A DNA stretch of 64,000 nt from an uncultured SAR116 cluster alpha proteobacterium (GTDB lineage: Bacteria > Pseudomonadota > Alphaproteobacteria > Puniceispirillales > Puniceispirillaceae). Of this stretch, positions 36,053 through 44,465 are shown piece by piece. The notes under the pieces are model-generated. The model made no database searches. It saw only the letters and a program-made list of their open reading frames with translations, and was not told the DNA's origin. The stretch lies in the NCBI GenBank assembly GCA_902578815.1, contig CACHEI010000003.1:43965-107964 (forward strand). The letters are read 5' to 3'. The translations under genes and the position numbers were made by a program. How positions within the stretch are numbered: the stretch's first letter is position 1; each line of letters begins with the position of its first letter.

Positions 36053-37204
36053 ATGAATTCTTCAAACGTAAAACCGCAAATTGCAAAATTTGCGTCAATG
36101 CGGGATGTCAGCAAGAAACTGCAGATCCGTTGGTACCGGTGTCCGGTTGACAAACAGCTTTTGCGCGAGTTGATGACACCGAATGATTGGCGTGGGTTGT
36201 TTCTGGCGCTAGGGCATCTGGCCTTATGGATTGTATCGGGCGGTGCCGCCTTCTATCTGTATCTCCAAAAGCTATGGCTGCCGTTTGCCGTTGTGTTGTT
36301 TTGCCATGGAACGATTGCTGCGTTTCTTACCGCACCGCATCATGAATTATGTCACCGCACAGTATTCCGGACCAAATTTATGAATGAGGCTTTCTTACGA
36401 ATATATGCGCTGATTGGCTGGAGCAATTTTGAGATTTACCAATTCAGTCACAATTATCATCATCGCTTCACCCTGCATCCCGAGGGAGATCGCGAGGAAA
36501 TTATGCCAGCGACGCCATCGCTGCGTGCATTCTATATCCTGCAGCTTTTCACAGTGAATATTTTTGGGGGATATCAGTCAAAGGGGCTGGTGCCGACATT
36601 GCACAATTTTCTCTCCATTGCCGCAAACCGTTTTGATAATCCCTATAATTCGTGGGGTGAAGAACTCTATGAGGGTTATGATGAACATCGCAAACGAGCT
36701 GCAAACTGGGCAAGAGTCACTTTGCTATTTCATGCGGTGCTGGTGGCGGGCGCCTTTGCCATCGGACACCCAATCCTCGCCTTGCTGACCTCCGGCTCGC
36801 CCTTTCTGGCAAATTGGTGGCGCTACTTTGTTGGGGTGACGATGCATTGCGGTCTCAAAAGCAACGAGACTGATTTCCGCAAATCTGTACGAACCATCAC
36901 CCTCGATCCAGTTTCGGAATTTCTTTACTGGCATATGAACTGGCACCTCGAGCACCACATGTATGCCGGCGTTCCCTGCTACAACCTCAAGGCGCTGCAT
37001 CAGGCCACGGCGGATGACATGCCAAAGCCGAGAACCCTGCTTGGTGCCTGGAGAGAAATGCGTGAAACATGGAAAAGACAGTTGACTGACCCTGACTATG
37101 CCTTTGATACTCCAGTGCCGAGTCGCAGTGGAGTCGGTGAGGCAAGACCGGACAGCCTTGCGCGTTCGATCGGCGACTTAGGTCCAAAAGAATTGACGAA
37201 ATAA
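36053..37204 (+). CDS. Fatty acid desaturase-fold di-iron membrane enzyme
   Basis: A 383-residue membrane protein with the three histidine boxes of the FA_desaturase superfamily: HHELCHR, HNYHH and HLEHH, separated by pairs of hydrophobic segments. These bind a di-iron centre for desaturation or hydroxylation. ATG 36053 has AGGAT upstream. Although annotated relatives are called fatty acid desaturases, this one stands between a BetI-like regulator and sugar-acid-type enzymes (a beta-hydroxyacid dehydrogenase and a TIM-barrel isomerase), so a small-molecule hydroxylase is possible. The C-terminal 60 residues are hydrophilic. Confidence 0.87.
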   Translation: MNSSNVKPQIAKFASMRDVSKKLQIRWYRCPVDKQLLRELMTPNDWRGLFLALGHLALWIVSGGAAFYLYLQKLWLPFAVVLFCHGTIAAFLTAPHHELCHRTVFRTKFMNEAFLRIYALIGWSNFEIYQFSHNYHHRFTLHPEGDREEIMPATPSLRAFYILQLFTVNIFGGYQSKGLVPTLHNFLSIAANRFDNPYNSWGEELYEGYDEHRKRAANWARVTLLFHAVLVAGAFAIGHPILALLTSGSPFLANWWRYFVGVTMHCGLKSNETDFRKSVRTITLDPVSEFLYWHMNWHLEHHMYAGVPCYNLKALHQATADDMPKPRTLLGAWREMRETWKRQLTDPDYAFDTPVPSRSGVGEARPDSLARSIGDLGPKELTK

Positions 37205-37256
37205 CTTCTGGGTCGCAGATAGTGTCCGCCCCGGTTTTACCTTAGAGGAAATGTGG

Positions 37257-38153
37257 ATGAACCGTGTTGGTGTGATTGGCCTTGGTGATATGGGCAGCGG
37301 CCTTGCAAAAAATCTGATCCAACAGAAATTTGAGACCACAGGGTTTGATCTTGATCAGCAGCGAATGGAAGCCTTTTCTGCTTTGGGTGGGTGTCCGGCG
37401 CAGGATGCGGCCGAGGTGGGCCGAAATGCTGATATCGTCTTTGTAATGGTAATGACAGGCGGGCAGGCTAAATCGGTGCTTTTCGGTGATGGCAACAACG
37501 GCCTGGTCAGTCAGATGACCTCTGGCAGCACTGTCATCCTGACAGCGACGATAAAGCCTAGTGAAGCTCGCGAAATCGGTGAACTGATGCAAGGAACTGG
37601 CGTCAATCTCGTCGACAGTCCGGTCAGTGGTGGGTTTTCCGGTGCACAGGGTGGCACCTTGACCATGATGGCAGCCGGCAGGCCGGATGTGATAGAAGCC
37701 TGTGAGCGGGCCATGCAAGCGGTCTCCTCGACCATTCATCACGTCGGTGAGGAAGCTGGTATGGGTCAGACGGTCAAAGCATGTCTGCAAACCTTGATCG
37801 GTTCAATTTTCTCAGCCACCTTTGAGGCCTCGGTTCTCGCCGCCAAAGCAGGCGTTTCCGGCGAGGTGCTGCACAAGGTGTTCTCCACCTCGGGTGCAGG
37901 CTGTGGTGTCATGTCAACCGCGCTTGCGAACATTATTGATCGTAAATTCGAAAAAACCGGAAGTCATATTGCCACGATGCATAAGGATCTGACAATTTCA
38001 TTGGCGCTTGCTGAGGAACTGGGCGTACCGATGCATATGGCATCAACGGCCATGCAGCTGTTTCATGCGGGCAAAACGAAATATCCAGGTGGTGACAATT
38101 GGGTTGTGACCCGCGTCATCGAGGAGATTGTCGGCGCTGAATTGCACCGCTAG
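37257..38153 (+). CDS. Beta-hydroxyacid dehydrogenase (3-hydroxyisobutyrate dehydrogenase family)
   Basis: A 298-residue NAD(P)-dependent dehydrogenase. The N-terminal Rossmann motif is VGVIGLGDMGSGLAKNL. The substrate signature is DSPVSGGFSGAQGGTL, and the catalytic lysine lies in MGQTVKACLQ, matching the GxxxxxKxxxN pattern except that the usual Asn is Gln. The family includes 3-hydroxyisobutyrate, tartronate semialdehyde, L-threonate and sulfolactaldehyde enzymes; the closest feel is threonate/erythronate-type. The ATG at 37257 is better placed for its AGAGGAA site than the one at 37251. It is followed within 20 bases by a TIM-barrel isomerase. Confidence 0.85.
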   Translation: MNRVGVIGLGDMGSGLAKNLIQQKFETTGFDLDQQRMEAFSALGGCPAQDAAEVGRNADIVFVMVMTGGQAKSVLFGDGNNGLVSQMTSGSTVILTATIKPSEAREIGELMQGTGVNLVDSPVSGGFSGAQGGTLTMMAAGRPDVIEACERAMQAVSSTIHHVGEEAGMGQTVKACLQTLIGSIFSATFEASVLAAKAGVSGEVLHKVFSTSGAGCGVMSTALANIIDRKFEKTGSHIATMHKDLTISLALAEELGVPMHMASTAMQLFHAGKTKYPGGDNWVVTRVIEEIVGAELHR

Positions 38154-38172
38154 CATTTTTGGAGAGATTGTT

Positions 38173-39036
38173 TTGAAGACCGGAGTAATCTGTGACGGCA
38201 TCAGCCGCGACCTTGACCATGCGCTCACTGTAATGGACGAGTTTGATCTTGAATATGCTGAACTGCAATTCGTCTGGGACAATGAGGTTGGTGACCATTC
38301 GTCTGCAGAAAATACAAAGATCAAGGAATTATTGACCAAGCATAACAAGTCGGTGTCCTGTCTATCGCGTCATATTTTTGCCGGTATGACAACGGCAAAT
38401 CGTCCCGGTGATGAGCTGCACAACAAGCATATGGAGGCGCTTAGGCGGGTTATAGGCATTGCGCATGAATTGGGGTCGCCGCTGGTTCGGATCATGACTT
38501 CGAAGAAGGAGCAGATTCTCTGGGGGCTTCATGGCGCCGAACATTGGAATGTAGCCAAGGGAGCGTGGGACACCTTGCCGCCATTGATTGCCCCGGCAGT
38601 TGACCTTGCCCGGGCAGAAGGGGTCAGGCTGGTAGTTGAGACTGGCAATGGCACGATGGTCAACTCAAACTATACCGCCCGCAAACTGATCGACGAGTTG
38701 GATGCAAAGGACACGTTGCAGGTTCTGTGGGATCCGGCAAACAACTGCTGGTGTCATGAAAATGCCTTTCCGGAGGGGTATGACGAGATCAGAGATGGCT
38801 ATCTGGGCCATCTTCACATCAAGGACGTGAAAGTTGACACACCACGTGCCACTCTGGAGGTGCGGGAGATGGGCAAAGGACAGCTAGCAGATCAGTTTGC
38901 CCCAATGGCAGCGGCGCTGCGCACGGATAATTACGAGGGTGTCATCTCCTTTGAAAGTGTTTACCACCCGGGCAATAACAGCTTTGAGGATGGGTTTCGC
39001 AAATGTATAAATCTGTTTAAAACGCATTTTCACTGA
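38173..39036 (+). CDS. TIM-barrel sugar phosphate isomerase/epimerase family protein
   Basis: A 287-residue xylose-isomerase-like TIM barrel. Metal-ligand candidates are the Glu in VVETGNG, the Asp in VLWDPANN, the His in LGHLHIKDV and the C-terminal Glu in ISFESVYHP. Translation starts at TTG 38173, six bases after GGAGAG. Enzymes of this fold isomerise sugars, hydroxypyruvate or oxo-sugar acids, or dehydrate 3-dehydroshikimate. Pairing with a beta-hydroxyacid dehydrogenase recalls OtnI-LtnD sugar-acid pathways. Confidence 0.8.
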   Translation: MKTGVICDGISRDLDHALTVMDEFDLEYAELQFVWDNEVGDHSSAENTKIKELLTKHNKSVSCLSRHIFAGMTTANRPGDELHNKHMEALRRVIGIAHELGSPLVRIMTSKKEQILWGLHGAEHWNVAKGAWDTLPPLIAPAVDLARAEGVRLVVETGNGTMVNSNYTARKLIDELDAKDTLQVLWDPANNCWCHENAFPEGYDEIRDGYLGHLHIKDVKVDTPRATLEVREMGKGQLADQFAPMAAALRTDNYEGVISFESVYHPGNNSFEDGFRKCINLFKTHFH

Positions 39037-39050
39037 CAAGGTGAGGTGCC

Positions 39051-40085
39051 ATGGGGTCCAGATCACGTAGAAACCGTCTTGAGGATATCGCCCGCCATGC
39101 CGGTGTTGGCATTGCGACGGTTGACCGTGTGCTGAACGAGCGTGGCGGCGTGAGTGAGAAAACCACCGCCAAGGTGCTTGCAAGCGCAAGATCACTAAGG
39201 ACAAAGCGTATGCTGCCAAGCAATCGAAAACGTCGGCTTTCGATTGAGGCTGTGTTGTTCCGGGATCATTCGGCCTTCTACTCCCGGCTGAATCAGGCGT
39301 TTAAGGAAGTCACTAAATTGGCTGACATTCCAGCAACAATATACCGAACACACATAGATGTTGGCGATCCTGAGCGCCTGATAACCCACCTGGAGTCGGT
39401 TGCTGAAAACCGGGATGGGGTGATCCTATTTGCCAGTGATCTGCCGCAGATTTCAGACGCTATAGATCGGCTTGCTGACCAAACGACCATTGTGACGATA
39501 AGCACCGATATCCCCGACAGTGCACGTCATTGCTATATCGGCATCGATAATTTCAACGCTGGACGGACTGCGGCAAAAATAAGTGAGGCCATTTGCCGTA
39601 AAGGTGGGCGAATTCTCGTCATTGAACCTGATCCATCAGCGAGGGCGCAGATGGAGCGGTTCAGTGGGTTCTGGCAGTTTTTTGCCAATCGTGGTGAGGA
39701 GGGCAAATTGTGCCAGTTCCACCAGACAAAACCGCTAACCCTGTCCCTTGGCAAGGTCGTCACCTTCTTGCAGGCTAAGACGGATGTGCGTGTGCTCTAC
39801 AGTACGGTCAATAACGAGTTTCTCGAGATGCTTGTCGAGGCAGGCAAGCATGAAACAGCGATTAGTTCGGTCGCAAAGATCGTACATGATTTGAGCCCTC
39901 ATTCAATCAAGAACCTGCAGACAGGCTTGATTGATATTGTGCTGGACTCCAATCCAATGCAGCAGGTCTTCAAGGCCGTTGAGTTCATCTCTGAGCAGCA
40001 TGGATATCTGGCAACGCTGGAGAGTTCGATGGTGGATTTTCAGCTCTATACATCAGATAACCTGCCACGCACGCAATTTATATGA
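39051..40085 (+). CDS. LacI-family transcriptional regulator
   Basis: A 344-residue LacI-type regulator. The HTH and hinge are in RLEDIARHAGVGIATVDRVL and NERGGVSEKTTAKVLASAR; the remainder is a periplasmic-binding-like effector domain. It sits between the desaturase-dehydrogenase-isomerase genes and the long catabolic run that follows, so it probably controls one or both. A decayed gene with a nearly identical HTH lies at 59.2-59.4 kb. The effector is unknown, presumably an imported acid or its product. Confidence 0.9.
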   Translation: MGSRSRRNRLEDIARHAGVGIATVDRVLNERGGVSEKTTAKVLASARSLRTKRMLPSNRKRRLSIEAVLFRDHSAFYSRLNQAFKEVTKLADIPATIYRTHIDVGDPERLITHLESVAENRDGVILFASDLPQISDAIDRLADQTTIVTISTDIPDSARHCYIGIDNFNAGRTAAKISEAICRKGGRILVIEPDPSARAQMERFSGFWQFFANRGEEGKLCQFHQTKPLTLSLGKVVTFLQAKTDVRVLYSTVNNEFLEMLVEAGKHETAISSVAKIVHDLSPHSIKNLQTGLIDIVLDSNPMQQVFKAVEFISEQHGYLATLESSMVDFQLYTSDNLPRTQFI

Positions 40086-40248
40086 CCCACCGATATGAAG
40101 ATGAGGGACATGCGGGCAGGACTGAAATTCAGTGATGAATTTACATCATTTTTGACCTGTCCCCTTATACCAAATTGCTGTTGGTTTAAGTGAGTATTTT
40201 GGGCAATCCAGTGTGGTGCTGGTAGTGCCTATGGGGGATACGAAAAAC

Positions 40249-41037
40249 ATGCGGACTGCTGTTTTGAATAAGCTGGCAGGTAACCTTGCCGCTGCCTGGC
40301 CAGATCCTGCACAGCCGGTGAAACTAGCTCGCAGCGCGTTTCCTCTCGACAGAGCCGAAGCCTATTATGTTCAGGACCAGATGCACTATCTTCTCGATCA
40401 AGGCCTTGCTGGCTGGAAAGTAGGCGCAACAAGCCAGAAAATGCGTGAGCTAGATGGTCATGATGACGTTATTCCCGGGCGAATTTTTGCCACGCGCAGC
40501 TATCTCGGGCCAAAACACAACCTTTTGATTTCCGATTTTCCAAATGCGCGTGTTGAGACTGAATTCGCTTTTCAGCTCATTAAGGCGCCTGTCATGCGCC
40601 AGGCTCCATGGACTGCAGAAGAACTTGTTCCGATGATGACGCTGCATCCCGCCATCGAAATTATTGGAAATCGCTATGCTGTCGAGGATGTAAGCAAGGC
40701 TGAAAATTCGTTGTTGACCATTGCCGATAATGGCGGGGGAATGGCGTTTATCTTTGGAAATGCGGTCGAGGATTGGCAGGGTACTGACTTTCAGCATCAC
40801 CCTATCTCGCTATCTGTTGGCGATGGCAACGCAGCGGAAAATTTCCTTGGTGAGATGCGCTGCGTCCCGGCTGAGGCGGTGGCGGATCTGGTCAATCATC
40901 TTGCGGCGCGTGGGCATGAACTGGCAGCCGGTGATTTCGTGTCAACAGGCGCGGCAACGGTTCCCCAGCCATTTGTGGCTGGGGACAGTGTAATGGCTGA
41001 TTTCGGGTCGCTCGGTGTCATTGAGCTGCAGTTTTAG
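40249..41037 (+). CDS. 2-keto-4-pentenoate hydratase (MhpD/FAH-fold) family protein
   Basis: A 262-residue FAH-fold hydratase. It shows GWKVGATSQKM, VETEFAFQL with the metal-binding glutamates, HPAIEIIGNRY and a C-terminal VAGDSVMADFGSLGVIEL strand, as in 2-hydroxypentadienoate and oxohepta-enedioate hydratases. Such enzymes add water to 2-hydroxydienoates or decarboxylate related acids. ATG at 40231 or a GTG at 40213 are alternative starts. It is the first gene of the plus-strand catabolic run after the LacI regulator. Confidence 0.83.
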   Translation: MRTAVLNKLAGNLAAAWPDPAQPVKLARSAFPLDRAEAYYVQDQMHYLLDQGLAGWKVGATSQKMRELDGHDDVIPGRIFATRSYLGPKHNLLISDFPNARVETEFAFQLIKAPVMRQAPWTAEELVPMMTLHPAIEIIGNRYAVEDVSKAENSLLTIADNGGGMAFIFGNAVEDWQGTDFQHHPISLSVGDGNAAENFLGEMRCVPAEAVADLVNHLAARGHELAAGDFVSTGAATVPQPFVAGDSVMADFGSLGVIELQF

Positions 41038-41071
41038 AAAATGATTCTGACTGGCAAATATTACAAAATCG

Positions 41072-41563
41072 ATGATTGACGTTCTGATAATTTTTGGCCC
41101 CAATCTGAATAGGCTAGGGACGCGTGAGCCGCAAATATATGGCAGCCATACAATGGCCGATATCATGTCTTACCTGGAAGTGGAGGCTAGTAGGCATAGT
41201 CTCGAAATCGCCATGATGCATTCGAATGATGAGGGCGAGCTTGTGACCGCCATTCAAAAGGCGCGATGCACAGCAAGGGCAATCCTGTTCAATCTTGCTA
41301 CTTACGCGCATACTTCGGTTGCTCTGCGCGATGCTGTTGCGATGTTTGAGGGACCCCGCGTAGAGGTGCATTTATCTGACAACTATCAGCGCGGATCCTT
41401 TCGCCAGATCAGCCTGACGGCTCCTGTCAGCGGCGGTGCCATCGTTGGCTTTGGTGCCGATTTCTCCCTGCTTGGCCTTGATGCAATTAATCGCCTGCTT
41501 AGCAGGAATGGTGATCGTGATCCCAAATTAGCGGAGCGAGATGCAGGAAAAAAAAATGACTGA
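41072..41563 (+). CDS. Type II 3-dehydroquinate dehydratase-like protein (divergent paralogue)
   Basis: A 163-residue flavodoxin-like AroQ homologue. Conserved are FGPNLNRLGTREPQIYG (Asn11, Arg18, catalytic Tyr23), HSNDEGEL and EVHLS with catalytic His100. Departures from normal AroQ are N-L-A at 74-76 where N-P-G is usual, and NYQRGSFRQIS where I-H-A-R-E-x-F-R-x-x-S is usual, so part of the substrate-contacting region is altered. Its location among catabolic genes, not with shikimate biosynthesis genes, suggests use in degradation of quinate-like or other cyclic acids, or a changed substrate. Confidence 0.8.
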   Translation: MIDVLIIFGPNLNRLGTREPQIYGSHTMADIMSYLEVEASRHSLEIAMMHSNDEGELVTAIQKARCTARAILFNLATYAHTSVALRDAVAMFEGPRVEVHLSDNYQRGSFRQISLTAPVSGGAIVGFGADFSLLGLDAINRLLSRNGDRDPKLAERDAGKKND

Positions 41564-42500
41564 GCGATTCAAAAAAGTGATGGTGATGGGCGCTGGTGGT
41601 ATGGGCGCCTTGTTTGGTGCCATTCTTGCAGAGGGCGGGTTCGATGTGGTGCTGGTTGACAATGACCGAGAGCATGTTGATGCCATTCGAAAGGACGGCT
41701 TGCGTATTTCCGGCCTCGGTGGTGAGCGCTATCACCGGATTATTGCCGAATACGAAGCTAGCGCGGTGACTGAGGCAGATCTAGTTCTGTTTCAGTGCAA
41801 GGGCACGGCGAGTACTGATGCTGCGCAGGCTATGGCACATCTCGCTGGCACCGACGCGATCTTCATCAGTTTTCAGAATGGTCTTGGTAATGAAGACATA
41901 CTTGCCGCACATTTTGGAGCGGAAAACGTATTTGGCGGTTTGACGTCGATGGCTGGTGCACGGTTGGGGCCGGGACATATTCAAGATTTTGACAGAGTGC
42001 CATCCTATATCGGCGAATGGAGTGGCGGCCTGACAGATCGTGCTAGCAGGATTGCGGCCGCCTTCACTGCTGCCGGCCTTGAGACCAACGCCAGCACCGA
42101 CATTAGGACCGAAATCTGGAAGAAGCTGCTTGGCAACATAACAATGAGCGCCGTTTCCGGTATCACCAATCTGACCAGCACGGAAATTCTGCAGATTGAC
42201 GCCTTGCGCCGGATATGCTTCACGGCGCTGGATGAGGCGATTTCAATCGCCCACTCGCAAGGAGTGATGCTAGAAAAAAGCGCAGTTGTCCGGGGACTGG
42301 AGATGATGACCATTCCGGGAGGCACCGGTGACAACAAGTCCTCGTTGTGCCTTGACGTTCTGGCTAAGCGCCAGAGCGAGGTTGAATTTATCTATGGAAA
42401 ACCACTTGAACTTGCTGAAGAGGCGGGGTTGGTGGTGCCGACGCTTCGCACCTTGTATGGCTTGGTGAAGGGCATTGAAACACATTACGTAAAGGATTGA
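41556..42500 (+). CDS. Ketopantoate reductase family oxidoreductase (PanE/ApbA-like)
   Basis: A 314-residue NADP-dependent reductase with the Rossmann motif VMVMGAGGMGALFGAILA and the PanE-type KLLGNITMSAVSGITNLT segment, whose lysine is the catalytic residue in true ketopantoate reductases. Paralogues in catabolic operons act on other 2-oxo acids. ATG 41556, seven bases after AGGA, is preferred over 41541; the gene overlaps the dehydroquinase-like gene by 8 bases. A role in coenzyme A synthesis is unlikely in this context. Confidence 0.83.
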   Translation: MTERFKKVMVMGAGGMGALFGAILAEGGFDVVLVDNDREHVDAIRKDGLRISGLGGERYHRIIAEYEASAVTEADLVLFQCKGTASTDAAQAMAHLAGTDAIFISFQNGLGNEDILAAHFGAENVFGGLTSMAGARLGPGHIQDFDRVPSYIGEWSGGLTDRASRIAAAFTAAGLETNASTDIRTEIWKKLLGNITMSAVSGITNLTSTEILQIDALRRICFTALDEAISIAHSQGVMLEKSAVVRGLEMMTIPGGTGDNKSSLCLDVLAKRQSEVEFIYGKPLELAEEAGLVVPTLRTLYGLVKGIETHYVKD

Positions 42501-42504
42501 CGCC

Positions 42505-43293
42505 ATGATAAAACGATTTGATGGAAAAGCAGCGTTTGTTTCTGGTGGCTCGCGTGGAATTGGTCTTGCCATCGCCACCCGTCTTGCTACTGAAGGGGCT
42601 GATGTGATGATATCCGGATCGCAGCAGAAAAATCTAGACGCTGCGGTCGCCGCCATTGCCGAAAAATCTTCAGGCAAGGTGTTGGCGCACGCCTCTGATC
42701 TCAGACAGGTGGCAGGATGCGAGGCAGCCTTTACTGCGCATGATGCGGCTTTTGGGCGGTGCGACATTCTGGTGCATAGTGCCGGCGCAACAAAAGGCGG
42801 GGTGTTTCCCGATCAGCCTGATGCCGATTTTCAGGATGGCTTTGCCCTGAAATTTCATGCGGCTGTGCGTCTCTCTCGCCTGTTCTGGCCATCTCTTTTG
42901 GCATCCCATGGCAATGTTGTGATGATCGTCGGCGGTGCTGCGCGGACACCTGATCACAAGTTTATGGTTGGTGGTGCTGTTAATGCAGCCCTGGCGAACT
43001 ACTCGAAGGCGCTCGCAGGCCAGGGTTTGATTGATGATGTGAATGTGAACTGGGTCAGCCCGGGACAGACGGAAACCGAACGGCTGCAAGGGTTGCTCGA
43101 AACACGTGCGCGCAACGAGAACAAAACCATTGATGAAGTGCGTGCCGAGCGTATGGGCCATGAGGGTATTAGGCGTCTTGGCAGACCTGAAGATACCGCG
43201 GCGCTGGTGTCGTTTCTGTGTGGCGACGAAGCACGCCACATCCATGGCACCGGGATCAGCGTTGATGGTGGTGCTACAAAAGGGTGCTTTTGA
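42505..43293 (+). CDS. Short-chain dehydrogenase/reductase (first of two)
   Basis: A 262-residue SDR. The cofactor motif is VSGGSRGIGLAIA, and HSAGATKG occupies the NNAG position. At the usual catalytic site I see VMIVGGAARTPDHKFMVGGAVNAALANYSKAL, which I show as two pieces: the Ser and Tyr of the classical Ser-Tyr-Lys set appear replaced, leaving Lys in NYSKAL. A C-terminal HGTGISVDGG is typical. The change may reduce dehydrogenase activity or mark a hydratase-like or lyase-like role. Four bases follow the previous stop, and its own TGA overlaps the next ATG by one base. Confidence 0.82.
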   Translation: MIKRFDGKAAFVSGGSRGIGLAIATRLATEGADVMISGSQQKNLDAAVAAIAEKSSGKVLAHASDLRQVAGCEAAFTAHDAAFGRCDILVHSAGATKGGVFPDQPDADFQDGFALKFHAAVRLSRLFWPSLLASHGNVVMIVGGAARTPDHKFMVGGAVNAALANYSKALAGQGLIDDVNVNWVSPGQTETERLQGLLETRARNENKTIDEVRAERMGHEGIRRLGRPEDTAALVSFLCGDEARHIHGTGISVDGGATKGCF

Positions 43294-44465
43294 TGGATTT
43301 CTCATTCACCGAGGAACAGCGTCTGCTTGTTGGGACAATCCGGGAATTTGTCCACCGCGAACTCAAACCGCTCGAGGAGGATGTTGAGGCAGGTGGTTAC
43401 CTGGCAGATGATGTGGCACGAAAAATTCGGCAAAAATCACAGAAATTGGGGCTTTATGCTGTCAATATTCCCCGTGAATTTGGTGGTGGTGGCCTCTCAT
43501 TTCTTGAATGGATGATGGCTGAGGAACAGTTTGGCCGCACATCTGACATTCTGATCAGACGCGCTTTTGGCAATGTCTATGAAATTCTACTGGAGGCCAG
43601 CGAAAAACAGAAGCAGACCTATCTGTTACCAGCGGTGACGGGTGAGAGGACGTTCTCGGTTGCTTTTACTGAGCCTGAGGCAGGGTCTGATGCGGCGGCG
43701 ATAAGGACAAGGGCAGAACGGTCCGGTGAGGGCTGGGTTCTGAACGGATCAAAGCATTTCATTTCCGATGGGCTGTTTTCCGATTTTTTTGTTGTGACCG
43801 CCGTTACCGATCCGACGGCTGGCGTTCACGGTATCTCTACCTTCATCGTAGAGAAGGGAATGATGGGTTTCACCATTGGACGTGATCAGCCAATGATGGG
43901 GCTGCGCGGCACCTCGCATGTTGAAATGCAATTTGAGAATGTCAGTCTTTCCAGCGATCATCTGCTTGGCTCCGAGGGGCAGGGGTTGAAACTCGCCTTC
44001 GCGACCCTTGGCCGCGTTCGCCTCGCGCAGGTGGTGGCACGATCCATTGGCAAAGCCACGCTGGTGATGGATCAATGCCTGGATTATGCGCGTGAGAGGC
44101 GGCAATTTGGTGCGCCAATCGGTGATTTCCAGATGATTCAACAGATGCTGGCGGACTCGGCGATGGAGATCAATGGAACGCGTCTTGCGCTCTGGCACAC
44201 GGCAAGCCGGATTGATGCGGGCGAGGAGGTGCGAGGCAGCATTTCTATGCTGAAGGTGCAGGCAGCCGAGATGCTGGGCCATGTTGTTGACCGCGCCGTG
44301 CAAATCTTTGGCGGGGCCGGCTATTGCCGCGATTTGCCGATCGAGCGCTATTATCGGGATGCCCGAATCTATCGGATATATGATGGCACCTCGGAAATCC
44401 ATCGGGCCGTGTTAGCGAAACAGATGATGCGCGGTGACACCTCTGTCTACGATATCTATGGGTGA
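43293..44465 (+). CDS. Acyl-CoA dehydrogenase
   Basis: A 390-residue FAD-dependent acyl-CoA dehydrogenase. Family signatures are FTEPEAGSDAA in the middle domain and the C-terminal QIFGGAGYCRDLPIERYYRD with RIYRIYDGTSEIHRAV. At the usual catalytic-base position (Glu in YEGT) this protein has Asp364, a replacement also seen in some branches of the family. It would introduce a double bond next to the thioester of an acid activated by the CoA-transferase that follows. ATG 43293 overlaps the SDR stop. Confidence 0.9.
   Translation: MDFSFTEEQRLLVGTIREFVHRELKPLEEDVEAGGYLADDVARKIRQKSQKLGLYAVNIPREFGGGGLSFLEWMMAEEQFGRTSDILIRRAFGNVYEILLEASEKQKQTYLLPAVTGERTFSVAFTEPEAGSDAAAIRTRAERSGEGWVLNGSKHFISDGLFSDFFVVTAVTDPTAGVHGISTFIVEKGMMGFTIGRDQPMMGLRGTSHVEMQFENVSLSSDHLLGSEGQGLKLAFATLGRVRLAQVVARSIGKATLVMDQCLDYARERRQFGAPIGDFQMIQQMLADSAMEINGTRLALWHTASRIDAGEEVRGSISMLKVQAAEMLGHVVDRAVQIFGGAGYCRDLPIERYYRDARIYRIYDGTSEIHRAVLAKQMMRGDTSVYDIYG

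Noticed and set aside
40169..40185. ACCAA/TTGGT pair as a LacI operator before the hydratase gene
   Set aside because: Only five-base arms and no CG centre typical of LacI sites; too weak to list.
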